From Lysobacteraceae bacterium (GTDB lineage Bacteria; Pseudomonadota; Gammaproteobacteria; Xanthomonadales; Xanthomonadaceae): DNA of 64,000 nt. Position 1 is the stretch's first letter; every line of letters starts with the position of its first letter. The notes below the pieces were generated by a model that did no database searches, had not been told where the DNA came from, and worked only from the letters and a program-made list of their open reading frames with translations. Location of the stretch: NCBI GenBank assembly GCA_031263725.1, contig JAISFF010000015.1, positions 1 to 64,000 of the forward strand, in the 5' to 3' direction. A program made the position numbers and the translations under genes. This document shows, piece by piece, positions 1-8,421 of this stretch.

Positions 1-330
1 ATCGAGCCGGTTTTCAGCGACGAGTTGCGAATGCCGGCTCTTGGGGATGCACGGCTTGAAACGCCCTTTGGTTTTACCCCGCAAGCCTTCTTCACGCATC
101 AACCTGGCCACGCGCTTATGGCCAATGGGATGAGTCCGTGCACGCAGTGCCCGAACCAGACGGGGACGACCGTAGCTGCCGCGGCTATCGGCATGCAGGC
201 GACGCAACTCCACGCGCAAGGCCGCATCGGCATCCGGACGATCCTGGCGGTGCAAGTAGTGATGAAAACCGGAGACGGATACCTCCAGCACACGGCACAA
301 GGATCGGATCGGATATCGGTCGGCTTGGCT
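1..330 (-). pseudogene. IS3-family transposase OrfB, N-terminal fragment
   Basis: The minus strand is open from 330 down to the window edge. It reads like the start of the second ORF of an IS3-family transposase: YPIRSLCRVLEVSVSGFHHY, then a GSYGRPRLVRALR segment and RVARLMREEGLRGK, the helix-turn-helix (HTH_21) region before the DDE integrase core. In frame a TGA lies at 331-333, and no recognisable OrfA precedes it. This is therefore either an OrfB normally reached by frameshifting or a 5'-truncated copy. The catalytic DDE part would lie beyond the left edge, so completeness cannot be judged. Family membership is confident; whether it is active is unknown. Confidence 0.7.
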
Positions 331-587
331 TCAGCCGTCTAACGTGAGCAGATTCGGCTGGGTCAGAACAATGGATGTTCTCCAAAGCAGGCCGACCGGC
401 CGCAGGGTTACACCCAAATTGCACTGGCATCCGAAGAAAATCGCTTGAAACTCTTGCAGGGCCTATCGCTCAGTGATTGGAGCGACGGGTTCACACGGTG
501 TTCCAGGCAAGGATCTTGAGTAAAAACAGTCGTTTACACGGAAGCAGTTATCTTCGGGTAAGCGGTGGTGTAAGCTGCAAAGGTTTC

Positions 588-630
588 GCGCGCCTAGCTC
601 AGTTGGTTAGAGCGCTCGACTCATAATCCA
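588..630 (+). pseudogene. Broken tRNA-like half with CAT anticodon loop
   Basis: A canonical D arm (GCTC, AGTTGGTTA, GAGC at 597-613) is followed by an anticodon loop reading CTCATAA, as in CAT-anticodon tRNAs. After the loop the sequence diverges: no 3' anticodon strand, T arm (no TTCAA/TTCGA loop) or matching acceptor strand is found before the intact tRNA at 705. It looks like the 5' half of a tRNA left by recombination or decay. Confidence 0.55.
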
Positions 631-704
631 CTGATCGAGACCAGATCGGCGAGGCAGAACTGAGCGGGACAGCCACCCTTCCGCCCCCATCAAAAAAGCA
701 AAAA

Positions 705-781
<77 letters not shown>

Positions 782-803
782 CATTCAAGTTCCACAGCAT
801 CCC

Positions 804-848
804 AAAAAGGCCAGTATTCCCAATGAAATCAAGGGATTTGGCCTTTTT
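804..848 (+). terminator. Intrinsic terminator after the tRNA
   Basis: AAAAAGGCCA at 804-813 pairs with TGGCCTTTTT at 839-848 around a 25-nt loop, giving a stem that ends in a T run just downstream of the tRNA. Confidence 0.6.
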
Positions 849-943
849 GCTGTCTGATGATGTCTAGTGGAAGCCCTTGCAATCCGGGCACGCGTGGGGG
901 CAAATATGGGGGCAATCCATGCATTCCATCATGACCTGCCCCC

Positions 944-1000
944 ATGCCGCTAACCGATACCACCGTCCGCAAAGCGGATCGCGCAGATGTCAAAGTGGCG
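944..1000 (+). pseudogene. P4-type tyrosine integrase relic (first ~19 codons)
   Basis: The frame from 944 begins MPLTDTTVRKADRADVKVA, closely resembling the start of P4-family integrases (typically MPLTDTAIRNAKP...). Upstream is the inverted pair ATGGGGGCA (906-914) and TGCCCCCAT (938-946), a pattern I recall before such integrase genes. At about 1000 the coding similarity stops exactly where the 3' end of rnpB begins on the opposite strand; the rest of the integrase is gone. With the tRNA 160 bp upstream this is best read as the scar of an integrated element. The open frame that continues to 1582 is not protein-coding; it runs through rnpB. Confidence 0.5.
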
Positions 1001-1349
1001 GAGTCGGGCTGTAAGCCGGGTTCTGTCGTGGACAGTCATTCTTCTAGGCGCAATGTCGCCATTGCGTTCGAGCGACCTACCCGGACCCGACGCGGGCCGC
1101 GTCATGAGGTCCCTATTCGGTCTTGCTCCCGGTGGGGTTTGCCATACCGGTCCGTTGCCGGACTCGCGGTGCGCTCTTACCGCCCCATTTCACCCTTGCC
1201 ACGCGCCCCGAAAGGCCGTTCGGCGGTTTGCTTTCTGTTGCACTTTCCGTCGGCTCGCGCCGCCCAGGCGTTACCTGGCACCGTGCCCTGTGGAGCCCGG
1301 ACTTTCCTCGGCATTCTTGCGAATGACGCGACTGTCCACCCGACTCCGC
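999..1349 (-). ncRNA. rnpB: RNase P RNA, bacterial type A
   Basis: Read on the minus strand, the sequence has the hallmarks of RNase P RNA. The 5' and 3' ends are complementary (CGGAGTCGGGTGGACAGTCG near 1349, CGGAGTCGGGCTGTAAGCC near 999). Also present are the conserved GAGGAAAGTCCGGGCTCCAC segment, AACGCCTGGG, GAAAGTGCAACAGAAAG, GGTAAGAGCGCACCG, and ACAGAACCCGGCTTAC near the 3' end. It is the catalytic RNA that matures tRNA 5' ends with RnpA. Ends are set by the pairing and may be off by a few bases. It lies 180 bp downstream of rsmI on the same strand, a common arrangement in gammaproteobacteria. Confidence 0.95.
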
Positions 1350-1486
1350 CGATGCATAGTGTAACCGCAAGCGGCACGGAAACCGCCGCTGCGGACCGGG
1401 CGCGAGTCTTTACCACAGCAACGGCTTTTCTTCGCCTTTCCAGAAGACCCTGCGCCGGCATTCGAGCGGCAGCCATGCCATTCCCC

Positions 1487-1506
1487 TTCTCGAAACCACG
1501 AACATT
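1487..1506 (-). repeat. 20-bp repeat copy A (intergenic)
   Basis: Read on the minus strand this is AATGTTCGTGGTTTCGAGAA, identical over all 20 bases to 6161-6180 on the plus strand. It lies between rsmI and rnpB. Its nature is unknown. Confidence 0.6.
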
Positions 1507-1529
1507 CCCGCCCGGCGATATCGCGTCGA

Positions 1530-2366
1530 TCAGGATGCGTCGGAACCCGTCGCGTACAGCGCCTTGCGCGGCGCGCCGCTGAGTTCCGCCGCGAGCTTGG
1601 CGGCGGTCGAGGGCGGCAGATGCGCGTTCAATCTGGCGAACAGGCGCCGCCCCTCGATCAGCCTGGCATCGGCATCGTCCTGCACGCCCTGCACGATCAC
1701 CACGAACTCGCCTTTGCGCTGGTCGGGATCGGCTTCCACCCGCGCCCGCAGCGCCGACAGCCGGCCATCCAGCACGGTCTCGAACAGTTTGGTCAGTTCG
1801 CGTGCGACAGCGGCAAGGCGCTCCTCGCCCAGCACAACGCACATATCGGCCAGGGTCTCGACGATCCGGTGCGAGGCCTCGTAGAAAACCAGCGTGCGGG
1901 ACTCCGTGGCGAGCCGTGTCAACCGTTCCTTGCGCGCACTCGCCCTGGCCGGCAGGAAGCCTTCAAAAACGAACCGGTCGCTGGGCAGGCCGGCCACGCT
2001 CAATGCCGCGATCGCGGCACAGGGCCCCGGCACCGGGCTGACCCTGATGCCGGCCGCGCGCGCCGCGCACACCAGTCGGAAGCCGGGATCGCTGATCAAC
2101 GGCGTACCCGCATCGCTGACCAGCGCCATCGACTGGCCCTCCCGCAACCGCCCCACCAAGCGCTCGGCCAGGGCCTGCTCGTTGTGTTCATGCAATGCGA
2201 TCAGCGGCCGATCTATTCCCAGTTGCGCCAGCATCTGTCCGCTGTGCCGGGTATCCTCCGCGCAAATGGCATCCACTTGACGCAGGATTTCCCGCGCCCT
2301 GAACGACAAATCGCCCAGATTGCCGATCGGCGTGGCGACAACATGAAGAATTCCGTGAGATTGCAT
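1530..2366 (-). CDS. rsmI: 16S rRNA (cytidine-1402 2'-O)-methyltransferase RsmI
   Basis: This 278-residue SAM-dependent tetrapyrrole-methylase-fold protein 2'-O-methylates C1402 in the decoding centre of 16S rRNA. The N-terminal VATPIGNLGDLSFRA motif and the central SDAGTPLISDPG motif are diagnostic, followed by PGPCAAIAALSVAGLPSDRF and FYEASHRI. Translation is taken from the ATG at 2366 (MQSHGILHVVATPIG), which fits the family. A start at 2462 would add 32 atypical residues and overlap the divergent lpoA. The first codons of lpoA lie 78 bp away, so the two genes probably share a divergent promoter region. Confidence 0.95.
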   Translation of the reverse strand: MQSHGILHVVATPIGNLGDLSFRAREILRQVDAICAEDTRHSGQMLAQLGIDRPLIALHEHNEQALAERLVGRLREGQSMALVSDAGTPLISDPGFRLVCAARAAGIRVSPVPGPCAAIAALSVAGLPSDRFVFEGFLPARASARKERLTRLATESRTLVFYEASHRIVETLADMCVVLGEERLAAVARELTKLFETVLDGRLSALRARVEADPDQRKGEFVVIVQGVQDDADARLIEGRRLFARLNAHLPPSTAAKLAAELSGAPRKALYATGSDAS

Positions 2367-2443
2367 CTGCGCTGTTCCCGGGTGGAAGGTAGAATCGTAG
2401 CCCTTTCTCCTGACAAGGCGCGCAAGCGCCCGGCGGATACGCG

Positions 2444-4198
2444 ATGAACGAGCGAACGACAAGGAACCGAACCACCCGTTGGCTGGCCCCCTGCCTGATC
2501 ATCCTGCTGGCCACGGGTTGCGGTCCCGGCAGCCTGGTCAGAACCAGTCCGATGAGCACCGAACAGGCTTCCGCCATCGCACTGCTGGAGCAGGGGCAAC
2601 CGGAACAGGCCGCCGCCATGCTGGAAAATCAGGCGGCGCTGGCCAAAACCGCCGGTCGCCGCATGCCGCTGCAGGCCGATGCCGCGTTCGCCTGGCGCGA
2701 AGCCGGAGACGATGCGCGCGCGCGCGCGCTGGCGGCCCAAGTCGATCCACGCCGCCTGACCGGCCCGAGCCAGTCGCGCTTTGCCCTGATGAGCGCGGAG
2801 TGGGCGCTGACCGACGGCCGCCCGGCCGCTGCGCTGGCCGCGCTGGTTGACGGCGGCGAAACCATTCCATCCGGACTGCTCACCCGCTGGCACCTGGCCC
2901 GCGCCCAGGCGCTGGAAGTCTCGGGCAACGCGTTCGCCGCCGCCGGCGAACGCGCCCGCGCCGACACCGATCTCGGTGGCCAGGCCCTGCGCGACAACCG
3001 CAATGCCATCGAACGCCTGCTTTCTTCGCTGGACGACACCACCCTGACCCAACAGGCGGCCGCATTGCCGATGGGGGACCCTCTCTACAACTTCGTTGGC
3101 CGCACCCTGCTGCGGCGTGGATTGGCGCTGCCGCGCCAGTTCGATCGCGGCGAACAATGGCGCTTCGATACGGGCGGACGTCCGCCGGCGGACCGCGATG
3201 GCTACCGTCCCCCGGTCAAGCTGGCGGTGCTGCTGCCACTGTCCGGCAGCCTCGCCCAGGCCGCCGCGCCGGTTCGCGATGGCCTGCTGGCCGGCTACTA
3301 CGCCGAAGCGCGGCAACGTCCGGAAATGCAGTTCTACGACACCACCGGCACTGCCGATGGCGCGCTGCATGCCTACAACCAGGCCGTCGAAAGCGGCGCC
3401 GACTTCGTGGTCGGTCCGCTGGGCCGCGACGAGGTGACGGCTCTGTTCAACCAGCCGACGCTGTCCACGCCGGTCCTGGCGCTGAATCGCGGTGAAGTCC
3501 CGCCGCCGCCGGGCAATGCCGGTTTCGCCCTGGCCCCGGAAGACGACGGCATCGCCGCCGCCGAATATCTGCTTGGCCGCGAGCGCCGCAACGTCGTGAT
3601 AATCGCCGGCAGCGACGACAACGCGAAGCGTTCGACCCAGGCGTTCACGGCACGGTTCACCGAACGCGGCGGCCAGATCGCGGCCACTCTCGAACTCGGC
3701 GACGCGCCGGGCGATGTCTCCGCGCGGCTGACCAGCGCGGCGGGTGCGGGCGCCGACGCAGTATTTCTGGCGGTTCGCGGCCCGCAAGCGCGACTGCTGG
3801 CACCGCAGCTGGCTCTATCGGGTCTGGCGGGCGTCACGCGCGTGGGAACTTCGCAGCTGGCTTCCGGAACCGGCCGCGCGGACGAGGACGCGGCACTGGA
3901 CGGCATCGTCTATCCCACCGAGACCTGGACCACGCGCGGCACCAGCAGCCTGCCATCGGCCAGTGCCACCGCAGACATGCTGCCGACCGCGCGCGGCGCG
4001 GCGGCGCGGCTGTTCGCATTCGGCCACGATGCGTGGCAGATCACCGCCTACCTGGAACGTCTGGCCAACAGCGCCAACAACAGCCTGCAAGGCGCGACCG
4101 GCATTCTGCACCTGGACGGTTTCGGCAACATCGTCAGGACTCCGTCGTGGGCCACTTTCAACAGCGGCATTCCGACGCCGATCTACGATGGCGGCTGA
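2444..4198 (+). CDS. lpoA: Penicillin-binding protein activator LpoA
   Basis: This 584-residue outer-membrane lipoprotein belongs to the LpoA/LppC family that activates the peptidoglycan synthase PBP1A. A short hydrophobic signal ends in a lipobox (LLATGC), so Cys-26 should be the lipidated residue. Residues about 35-230 are an alpha-helical, alanine-rich TPR-like domain. Residues about 255-580 are a periplasmic-binding-protein-like domain ([40 protein letters not shown]). It is divergent from rsmI and overlaps yraN by 11 bp, the usual gammaproteobacterial order, and is likely co-transcribed with yraN. Confidence 0.93.
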   Translation: MNERTTRNRTTRWLAPCLIILLATGCGPGSLVRTSPMSTEQASAIALLEQGQPEQAAAMLENQAALAKTAGRRMPLQADAAFAWREAGDDARARALAAQVDPRRLTGPSQSRFALMSAEWALTDGRPAAALAALVDGGETIPSGLLTRWHLARAQALEVSGNAFAAAGERARADTDLGGQALRDNRNAIERLLSSLDDTTLTQQAAALPMGDPLYNFVGRTLLRRGLALPRQFDRGEQWRFDTGGRPPADRDGYRPPVKLAVLLPLSGSLAQAAAPVRDGLLAGYYAEARQRPEMQFYDTTGTADGALHAYNQAVESGADFVVGPLGRDEVTALFNQPTLSTPVLALNRGEVPPPPGNAGFALAPEDDGIAAAEYLLGRERRNVVIIAGSDDNAKRSTQAFTARFTERGGQIAATLELGDAPGDVSARLTSAAGAGADAVFLAVRGPQARLLAPQLALSGLAGVTRVGTSQLASGTGRADEDAALDGIVYPTETWTTRGTSSLPSASATADMLPTARGAAARLFAFGHDAWQITAYLERLANSANNSLQGATGILHLDGFGNIVRTPSWATFNSGIPTPIYDGG

Positions 4199-4565
4199 CG
4201 AGCGACATCGCCGCGGCGCGCTCGCCGAAAAGGCGGCGCGTCTGGCACTGCAGAAATCCGGACTGATCCCGGTCACGACCAACGCCGGATTCCGCCAGGG
4301 CGAACTGGATATCGTGATGCGCGACGGCGACAGCCTTGTTTTCGTCGAGGTCCGGTACCGGAGTTCGAATCATTTCGGCGGAGGCGCCGCATCCGTCGAT
4401 CTGCGCAAGCGCCGCCGGCTAGTCCGCGCGGCGCATCTTTTCCTGGCGGCGCATCCCGCGCACGCGCACCGGCCCTGCCGCTTCGATGTGGTCGCGGCCA
4501 GCGGTCCGCCCGAACGGCCTGATATCCATTGGATCAAGGATGCATTCCGCGCCGACGACATCTGA
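4188..4565 (+). CDS. yraN: YraN family (UPF0102) endonuclease-fold protein
   Basis: This 125-residue protein has the UPF0102 signature: [17 protein letters not shown], then [21 protein letters not shown] (the E-x-D-...-VEVK/R nuclease-like core), then [12 protein letters not shown] and CRFDVV. The fold resembles Holliday-junction resolvases, but the cellular role is not established. The ATG at 4188 lies inside the last codons of lpoA (11-bp overlap), implying translational coupling. A much longer upstream frame is an lpoA shadow. Confidence 0.92.
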   Translation: MAADERHRRGALAEKAARLALQKSGLIPVTTNAGFRQGELDIVMRDGDSLVFVEVRYRSSNHFGGGAASVDLRKRRRLVRAAHLFLAAHPAHAHRPCRFDVVAASGPPERPDIHWIKDAFRADDI

Positions 4566-4831
4566 TTCCGGCATCGCGTCCACCGCCGCCAACGATCCGT
4601 GCGACGGTGAATATCCGCGCGAAAGCGAAACCCGATTTCCACTCTTTCCCGCATGTCGGCAACAGCGGTTTTCACGCTTGAATTACGCGGGCAGGGCCGC
4701 TCTTGCCCAGCGCGAATCCGCCACTTTGGGCCATAAATATAGTGTTAATATCGATCCATCAGGAGTGTGTTCGCCCCAGACCGGGATGTACTCGCGTCCT
4801 TGCCGATATTCCATCCCAATCGAGGTGATGC

Positions 4832-5974
4832 ATGGCCAGTTCCACTACGAAGAGACCCCCTAGAACTCCCGGCAAGCGCGCCAAGCCACGCCCGGCCACG
4901 AAGCGCGTGAGCAAGAAGGCCCAGGCGATCGCACCGATACAGGCACCGGTCCTGGAAGGCGACGCGCTGGCCCGGGACGAAGTGAAAAGCAAGATCGAGG
5001 CGGCCCGCGGCACGAAGCTGGCGGTACTGACCGATGTCGCCACGACGGCCGGAAAAGACGGCAGCGCGCCAGCCCAGGTCACTCGCGCACTGCAGTCGAT
5101 CATCGAGGAACTTTCTCCGGATGATGCGCAGTCGCTGCGCAAGAACTTGATCGAAATGTCGGCCAAGCCCGGCTCCAAATCGAAGGACCCGGACGAGGAA
5201 CTGGTCGATGACTGGCGCGAAGGGGCCTATCCCTATCGCAACCGCATGTCGCGCAAGAACTACGAAAAGCGCAAATACCATCTGCAGGTCGAGCTGCTGA
5301 AGCTGCAGGCCTGGGTCAAGGCCTCAGGACAGCGGGTGGTGATCGTGTTCGAGGGTCGCGACGCGGCCGGCAAGGGCGGCACCATCAAACGCATGATGGA
5401 GCACATGAATCCTCGCGGCGCACGTACCGTGGCGCTGGAGAAACCTTCGGACATCGAGCGCGGACAGTGGTATTTCCAGCGCTATGTGCAGCATCTGCCG
5501 ACCGCCGGCGAGATCGTGCTGTTCGATCGCTCCTGGTACAACCGCGCCGGCGTCGAGCACGTCATGGGATTCTGCACCCAGGCCGAATACATGGAATTCC
5601 TGCGCGAAGTGCCCGACATAGAGCGGCATTGGGTCAACAGCGGCATCCACCTGATCAAGTTCTGGTTCTCGGTCAGCCGCCGGGAGCAGCGGCGTCGCTT
5701 CGAACAGCGCAAGGTGCATCCGCTCAAGCAGTGGAAGCTCAGCCCTGTCGACCTGGCCTCGCTGGACAAGTGGGAAGACTACACCCGCGCCAAGGAAGCG
5801 ATGTTCGCGCATACCGACACCGCCGATGCGCCGTGGGTCGTAATCAAGTCCGACTGCAAGAAGCGCGCGCGTCTGAACGCAATGCGCTATCTGCTGAGCA
5901 AGCTGCCTTACGACGGGCGCAGCAACGACCCGAACATGGCGGTCGATCCGCTGATCGTCGGCCGCGCGCTGTAG
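4832..5974 (+). CDS. ppk2: Polyphosphate kinase 2 (PPK2)
   Basis: This 380-residue cytoplasmic enzyme moves phosphate between inorganic polyphosphate and nucleotides. The core starts near residue 140 and contains a Walker A motif GRDAAGKGG (about residue 175), the lid sequence LEKPSDIERGQWYFQRYV, and Walker B DRSWYNRAGVEHVMGFC. The tail KSDCKKRARLNAMRYLLSKLPY is typical of single-domain PPK2. By resemblance it would favour ADP-to-ATP synthesis (class I), but the subclass is inferred. About 100 residues precede the conserved core: a Lys/Arg/Pro-rich segment (1-40) and a helical region. A strong terminator follows, so it is probably monocistronic. Confidence 0.92.
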   Translation: MASSTTKRPPRTPGKRAKPRPATKRVSKKAQAIAPIQAPVLEGDALARDEVKSKIEAARGTKLAVLTDVATTAGKDGSAPAQVTRALQSIIEELSPDDAQSLRKNLIEMSAKPGSKSKDPDEELVDDWREGAYPYRNRMSRKNYEKRKYHLQVELLKLQAWVKASGQRVVIVFEGRDAAGKGGTIKRMMEHMNPRGARTVALEKPSDIERGQWYFQRYVQHLPTAGEIVLFDRSWYNRAGVEHVMGFCTQAEYMEFLREVPDIERHWVNSGIHLIKFWFSVSRREQRRRFEQRKVHPLKQWKLSPVDLASLDKWEDYTRAKEAMFAHTDTADAPWVVIKSDCKKRARLNAMRYLLSKLPYDGRSNDPNMAVDPLIVGRAL

Positions 5975-6006
5975 GCAAGCAAACCCGGGCGTCGATGTCC
6001 GGACGG

Positions 6007-6033
6007 AAACGCCGCTCTTTCCGGGCGGCGTTT
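6007..6033 (+). terminator. Intrinsic terminator after ppk2
   Basis: AAACGCCGC (6007-6015) pairs with GCGGCGTTT (6025-6033) and runs into TTTTTG, 32 bp after the ppk2 stop. Confidence 0.8.
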
Positions 6034-6160
6034 TTGTCTATCGGATGACCTGCCCCCACGAGAGTCATACCAGCCCGGTCCATCAGCCGCCGGGAGGAAG
6101 CGCGTGTGGCAGTCGCCGCCGCGCCTGCGAAGAAGGCCACATCGAAACTCCTTGACCGGC

Positions 6161-6180
6161 AATGTTCGTGGTTTCGAGAA
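6161..6180 (+). repeat. 20-bp repeat copy B (intergenic)
   Basis: The plus-strand copy of the 20-mer also found inverted at 1487-1506. It lies nine bases beyond the stop of the downstream-facing 3-hydroxyacyl-CoA dehydrogenase gene. Confidence 0.6.
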
Positions 6181-6189
6181 CCGGTGCGT

Positions 6190-8277
6190 TCAATCGAACG
6201 TCTTGCCTTCCTCGACCAGCTTCTTCAACAGGGGCGCCACCCGCCAATGCTCGGCGCCGGTCTGCTTCGCGTATTTCTCGACGCCTTCCAACACCTTGGC
6301 CAACCCCTGCTGTCCGGCCCAGAACATCGGACCGCCACGGTAGGCCGGGAAGCCGTAGCCGCAGGTCCAGATGGTGTCGATCTCCAGCGCACGCGCGGCG
6401 ATGCCTTCGCCGAGAATCTTCGCGCCTTCGTTGACCATCGCGTACATACAGCGTTCGAGAATCTCCTGTCCGGAAACCGCGCGCGGCGTCGTACCTGCCA
6501 GTTTGCGGATGTCGGCGATCAGCAGATCCGTGCCCGGATTGTCCTGCGGCTTGCGATCGCCCTCCGCATAGCGATACACGCCGCGCCCGGTCTTCTGCCC
6601 CAGCCAGCCAAGCCTGACCAGCTCGTCGGTCCAGTTTGGCGGCACCGTGGCGCCGGTCCCTCGCAACACGTTGCGCGCGGCCACCAGAATGTCCAGCCCC
6701 GACATATCGACCATTGCGAAGTGTCCCATCGGGAAGCCGAAATCGGTCAACGCCTTGTCCACCTGGCTCGGCGACGCGCCTTCGTTGACCAGCGCGATTG
6801 CTTCGATGTCGCGGGCCATCAGCATGCGGTTGCCGACGAAGCCGTAGCCGTTGCCAACCATGACCGCGACCTTCTTCAACTTCTTGCCCACCGCCATCGC
6901 CGTGGCCTTGACCGTATCGCTGGTCTTGGCCCCGCGTACCACCTCGAGCAGGCGCATGATGTTGGCCGGGCTGAAGAAATGCAGGCCGATGACATTCTCC
7001 GGACGACGCGTCGCCGACGCGATCTGATCGATGTTCAAGGTCGATGTGTTGGTCGCAAGGATCGCCGTGGGCTTGCAGACTTTGTCCAGGTGCGCGAACA
7101 CCGCCTTCTTCGCATCCAGGTTTTCGAACACGGCCTCGATCACCAGATCGCAATCGGCCACCTGATCGTATCCCAGCGTCAGCGTGATCAGCGCCATGCG
7201 CCTGGCCACCACATCCGCAGTCACGCGACCCTCCCGCACCTGTGCCTGGTACAGCCTGGAGATGGTGTCCATGCCGTGCTCCAGGCGATCGTCGCCGGTT
7301 TCCAGCAGGATCACCGGGTAGCCCGCCTCCGCCAATGCCATCGCGATTCCCTGGCCCATCGTGCCGGCGCCGATCACCGCGACCTTGTTGATCTCGCGCA
7401 CCGGCGTATCGGCGCTCAGACCCGGCACCTTCGAGGCTTCGCGTTCGGAGAAGAAGACATGGACCAGACCGGCGCGCTGCGGCGACTGCATGCATTCCAT
7501 GAACAGTTCGCGCTCGCGCTGCAAGCCCCGTTCCAGCGGCAGTTCGAACGCGGCCTCGACCGCGTCCACGCATTTGAACGGCGAAAACAGATTGGGCGAG
7601 GTCTTTTTCAGCTGCGTACGGAATTCGTCGAACACCACGCTGCCGCGATCGGCTTCCAGTTTGTTCCGACGTTCGCTGACCTTGCGCACCGGCCAGCTCT
7701 CCGCGATCGCCTTGGCCGCATGCGTCAGACCGTTGCCCAGGCTGTCGGCCGCGGTGCCGATCGCATCGATGATGCCGACATCCAGCGCGTCATCGGCCTT
7801 GACGAACTGGCCGGTGGTGATCATTTCCAATGCCTTGCGCGCACCGACCAGGCGCGGCAGGCGCTGCGTGCCGCCCGCGCCCGGCAACAGGCCCAGTTTG
7901 ACCTCGGGCAAACCGACCTGTGCGCCCGGTAACGCCACCCGGTAATGGCAGCTCATCGCCAGTTCCAGGCCGCCGCCGAGCGTAGTACCGTGCAATGAAG
8001 CGATGATCGGTTTGGGGCTGTTCTCGTAGGCAGCGATGACCTCGGGCAATATCGGCGCCTGCGGTGTCTTGCCGAACTCGCGTATATCCGCGCCCGCCAC
8101 GAACGTCCGGCCGTTGCAGACCAGCAGCAGCACCTCTGCCGCGTCATCGTCCAGCCCTTGCCGCAGCGCATCCAGCAGACCCTGCCTGACCGCCTGACCC
8201 AATGCGTTGACCGGTGGGTAATCGATGGTGATGACGCCCACCTGATCCTGGCGGCGATAGCTGACGACTTCGGACAT
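6190..8277 (-). CDS. Bifunctional enoyl-CoA hydratase / 3-hydroxyacyl-CoA dehydrogenase
   Basis: This 695-residue beta-oxidation enzyme fuses a crotonase domain (residues about 1-190; oxyanion-hole stretches FVAGADIREF and LHGTTLGGGLELAMSCHYRVA, and LGLLPGAGGTQRLPR) to an NAD-dependent 3-hydroxyacyl-CoA dehydrogenase. The Rossmann fold is at about 295 (VAVIGAGTMGQGIAMALAEAG), with GLHFFSPANIMRLLEVV and two C-terminal 3HCDH domains. The crotonase-first order resembles FadJ/EHHADH-type multifunctional enzymes. It is the last gene of the minus-strand catabolic cluster, separated from the MFS gene by 144 bp containing a terminator, so it may have its own promoter. A role on dicarboxyl-CoA intermediates is inferred from neighbours. 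Confidence 0.9.
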   Translation of the reverse strand: MSEVVSYRRQDQVGVITIDYPPVNALGQAVRQGLLDALRQGLDDDAAEVLLLVCNGRTFVAGADIREFGKTPQAPILPEVIAAYENSPKPIIASLHGTTLGGGLELAMSCHYRVALPGAQVGLPEVKLGLLPGAGGTQRLPRLVGARKALEMITTGQFVKADDALDVGIIDAIGTAADSLGNGLTHAAKAIAESWPVRKVSERRNKLEADRGSVVFDEFRTQLKKTSPNLFSPFKCVDAVEAAFELPLERGLQRERELFMECMQSPQRAGLVHVFFSEREASKVPGLSADTPVREINKVAVIGAGTMGQGIAMALAEAGYPVILLETGDDRLEHGMDTISRLYQAQVREGRVTADVVARRMALITLTLGYDQVADCDLVIEAVFENLDAKKAVFAHLDKVCKPTAILATNTSTLNIDQIASATRRPENVIGLHFFSPANIMRLLEVVRGAKTSDTVKATAMAVGKKLKKVAVMVGNGYGFVGNRMLMARDIEAIALVNEGASPSQVDKALTDFGFPMGHFAMVDMSGLDILVAARNVLRGTGATVPPNWTDELVRLGWLGQKTGRGVYRYAEGDRKPQDNPGTDLLIADIRKLAGTTPRAVSGQEILERCMYAMVNEGAKILGEGIAARALEIDTIWTCGYGFPAYRGGPMFWAGQQGLAKVLEGVEKYAKQTGAEHWRVAPLLKKLVEEGKTFD

Positions 8278-8340
8278 GACGTGTACCCGCTGTAATGAAA
8301 AACAGAAGAACGATCATAAGGCTATGGCGGTGCGTACGCG

Positions 8341-8374
8341 AAAAAAGAGGCAGGCATCGGTCGATGCCTGCCTC
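8341..8374 (-). terminator. Intrinsic terminator downstream of the MFS gene
   Basis: A perfect 12-bp inverted repeat (GAGGCAGGCATC / GATGCCTGCCTC, 4-nt loop). On the minus strand it is followed directly by a run of six T. It closes the transcript of the transporter gene before the downstream dehydrogenase gene. Confidence 0.85.
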
Positions 8375-8421
8375 AAGCTAAGGCTTGTGTTGACCGCGGA
8401 ACCTTGGTGGTTCCGTCCGTC

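Noticed and set aside
944..1582. A 212-codon frame beginning with an integrase-like N-terminus
   Set aside because: Only the first ~19 codons are integrase-like. The rest runs through rnpB in antisense and the end of rsmI, so no fused protein is credible.
6106..7932. A 608-codon open frame opposite the hydratase/dehydrogenase gene
   Set aside because: It is His/Arg-rich shadow text without domains; the minus-strand protein is clear.
8341..8374. A regulator operator was considered for the perfect inverted repeat
   Set aside because: A 4-nt loop and the T run on the minus strand right after a gene end make an intrinsic terminator the better reading.
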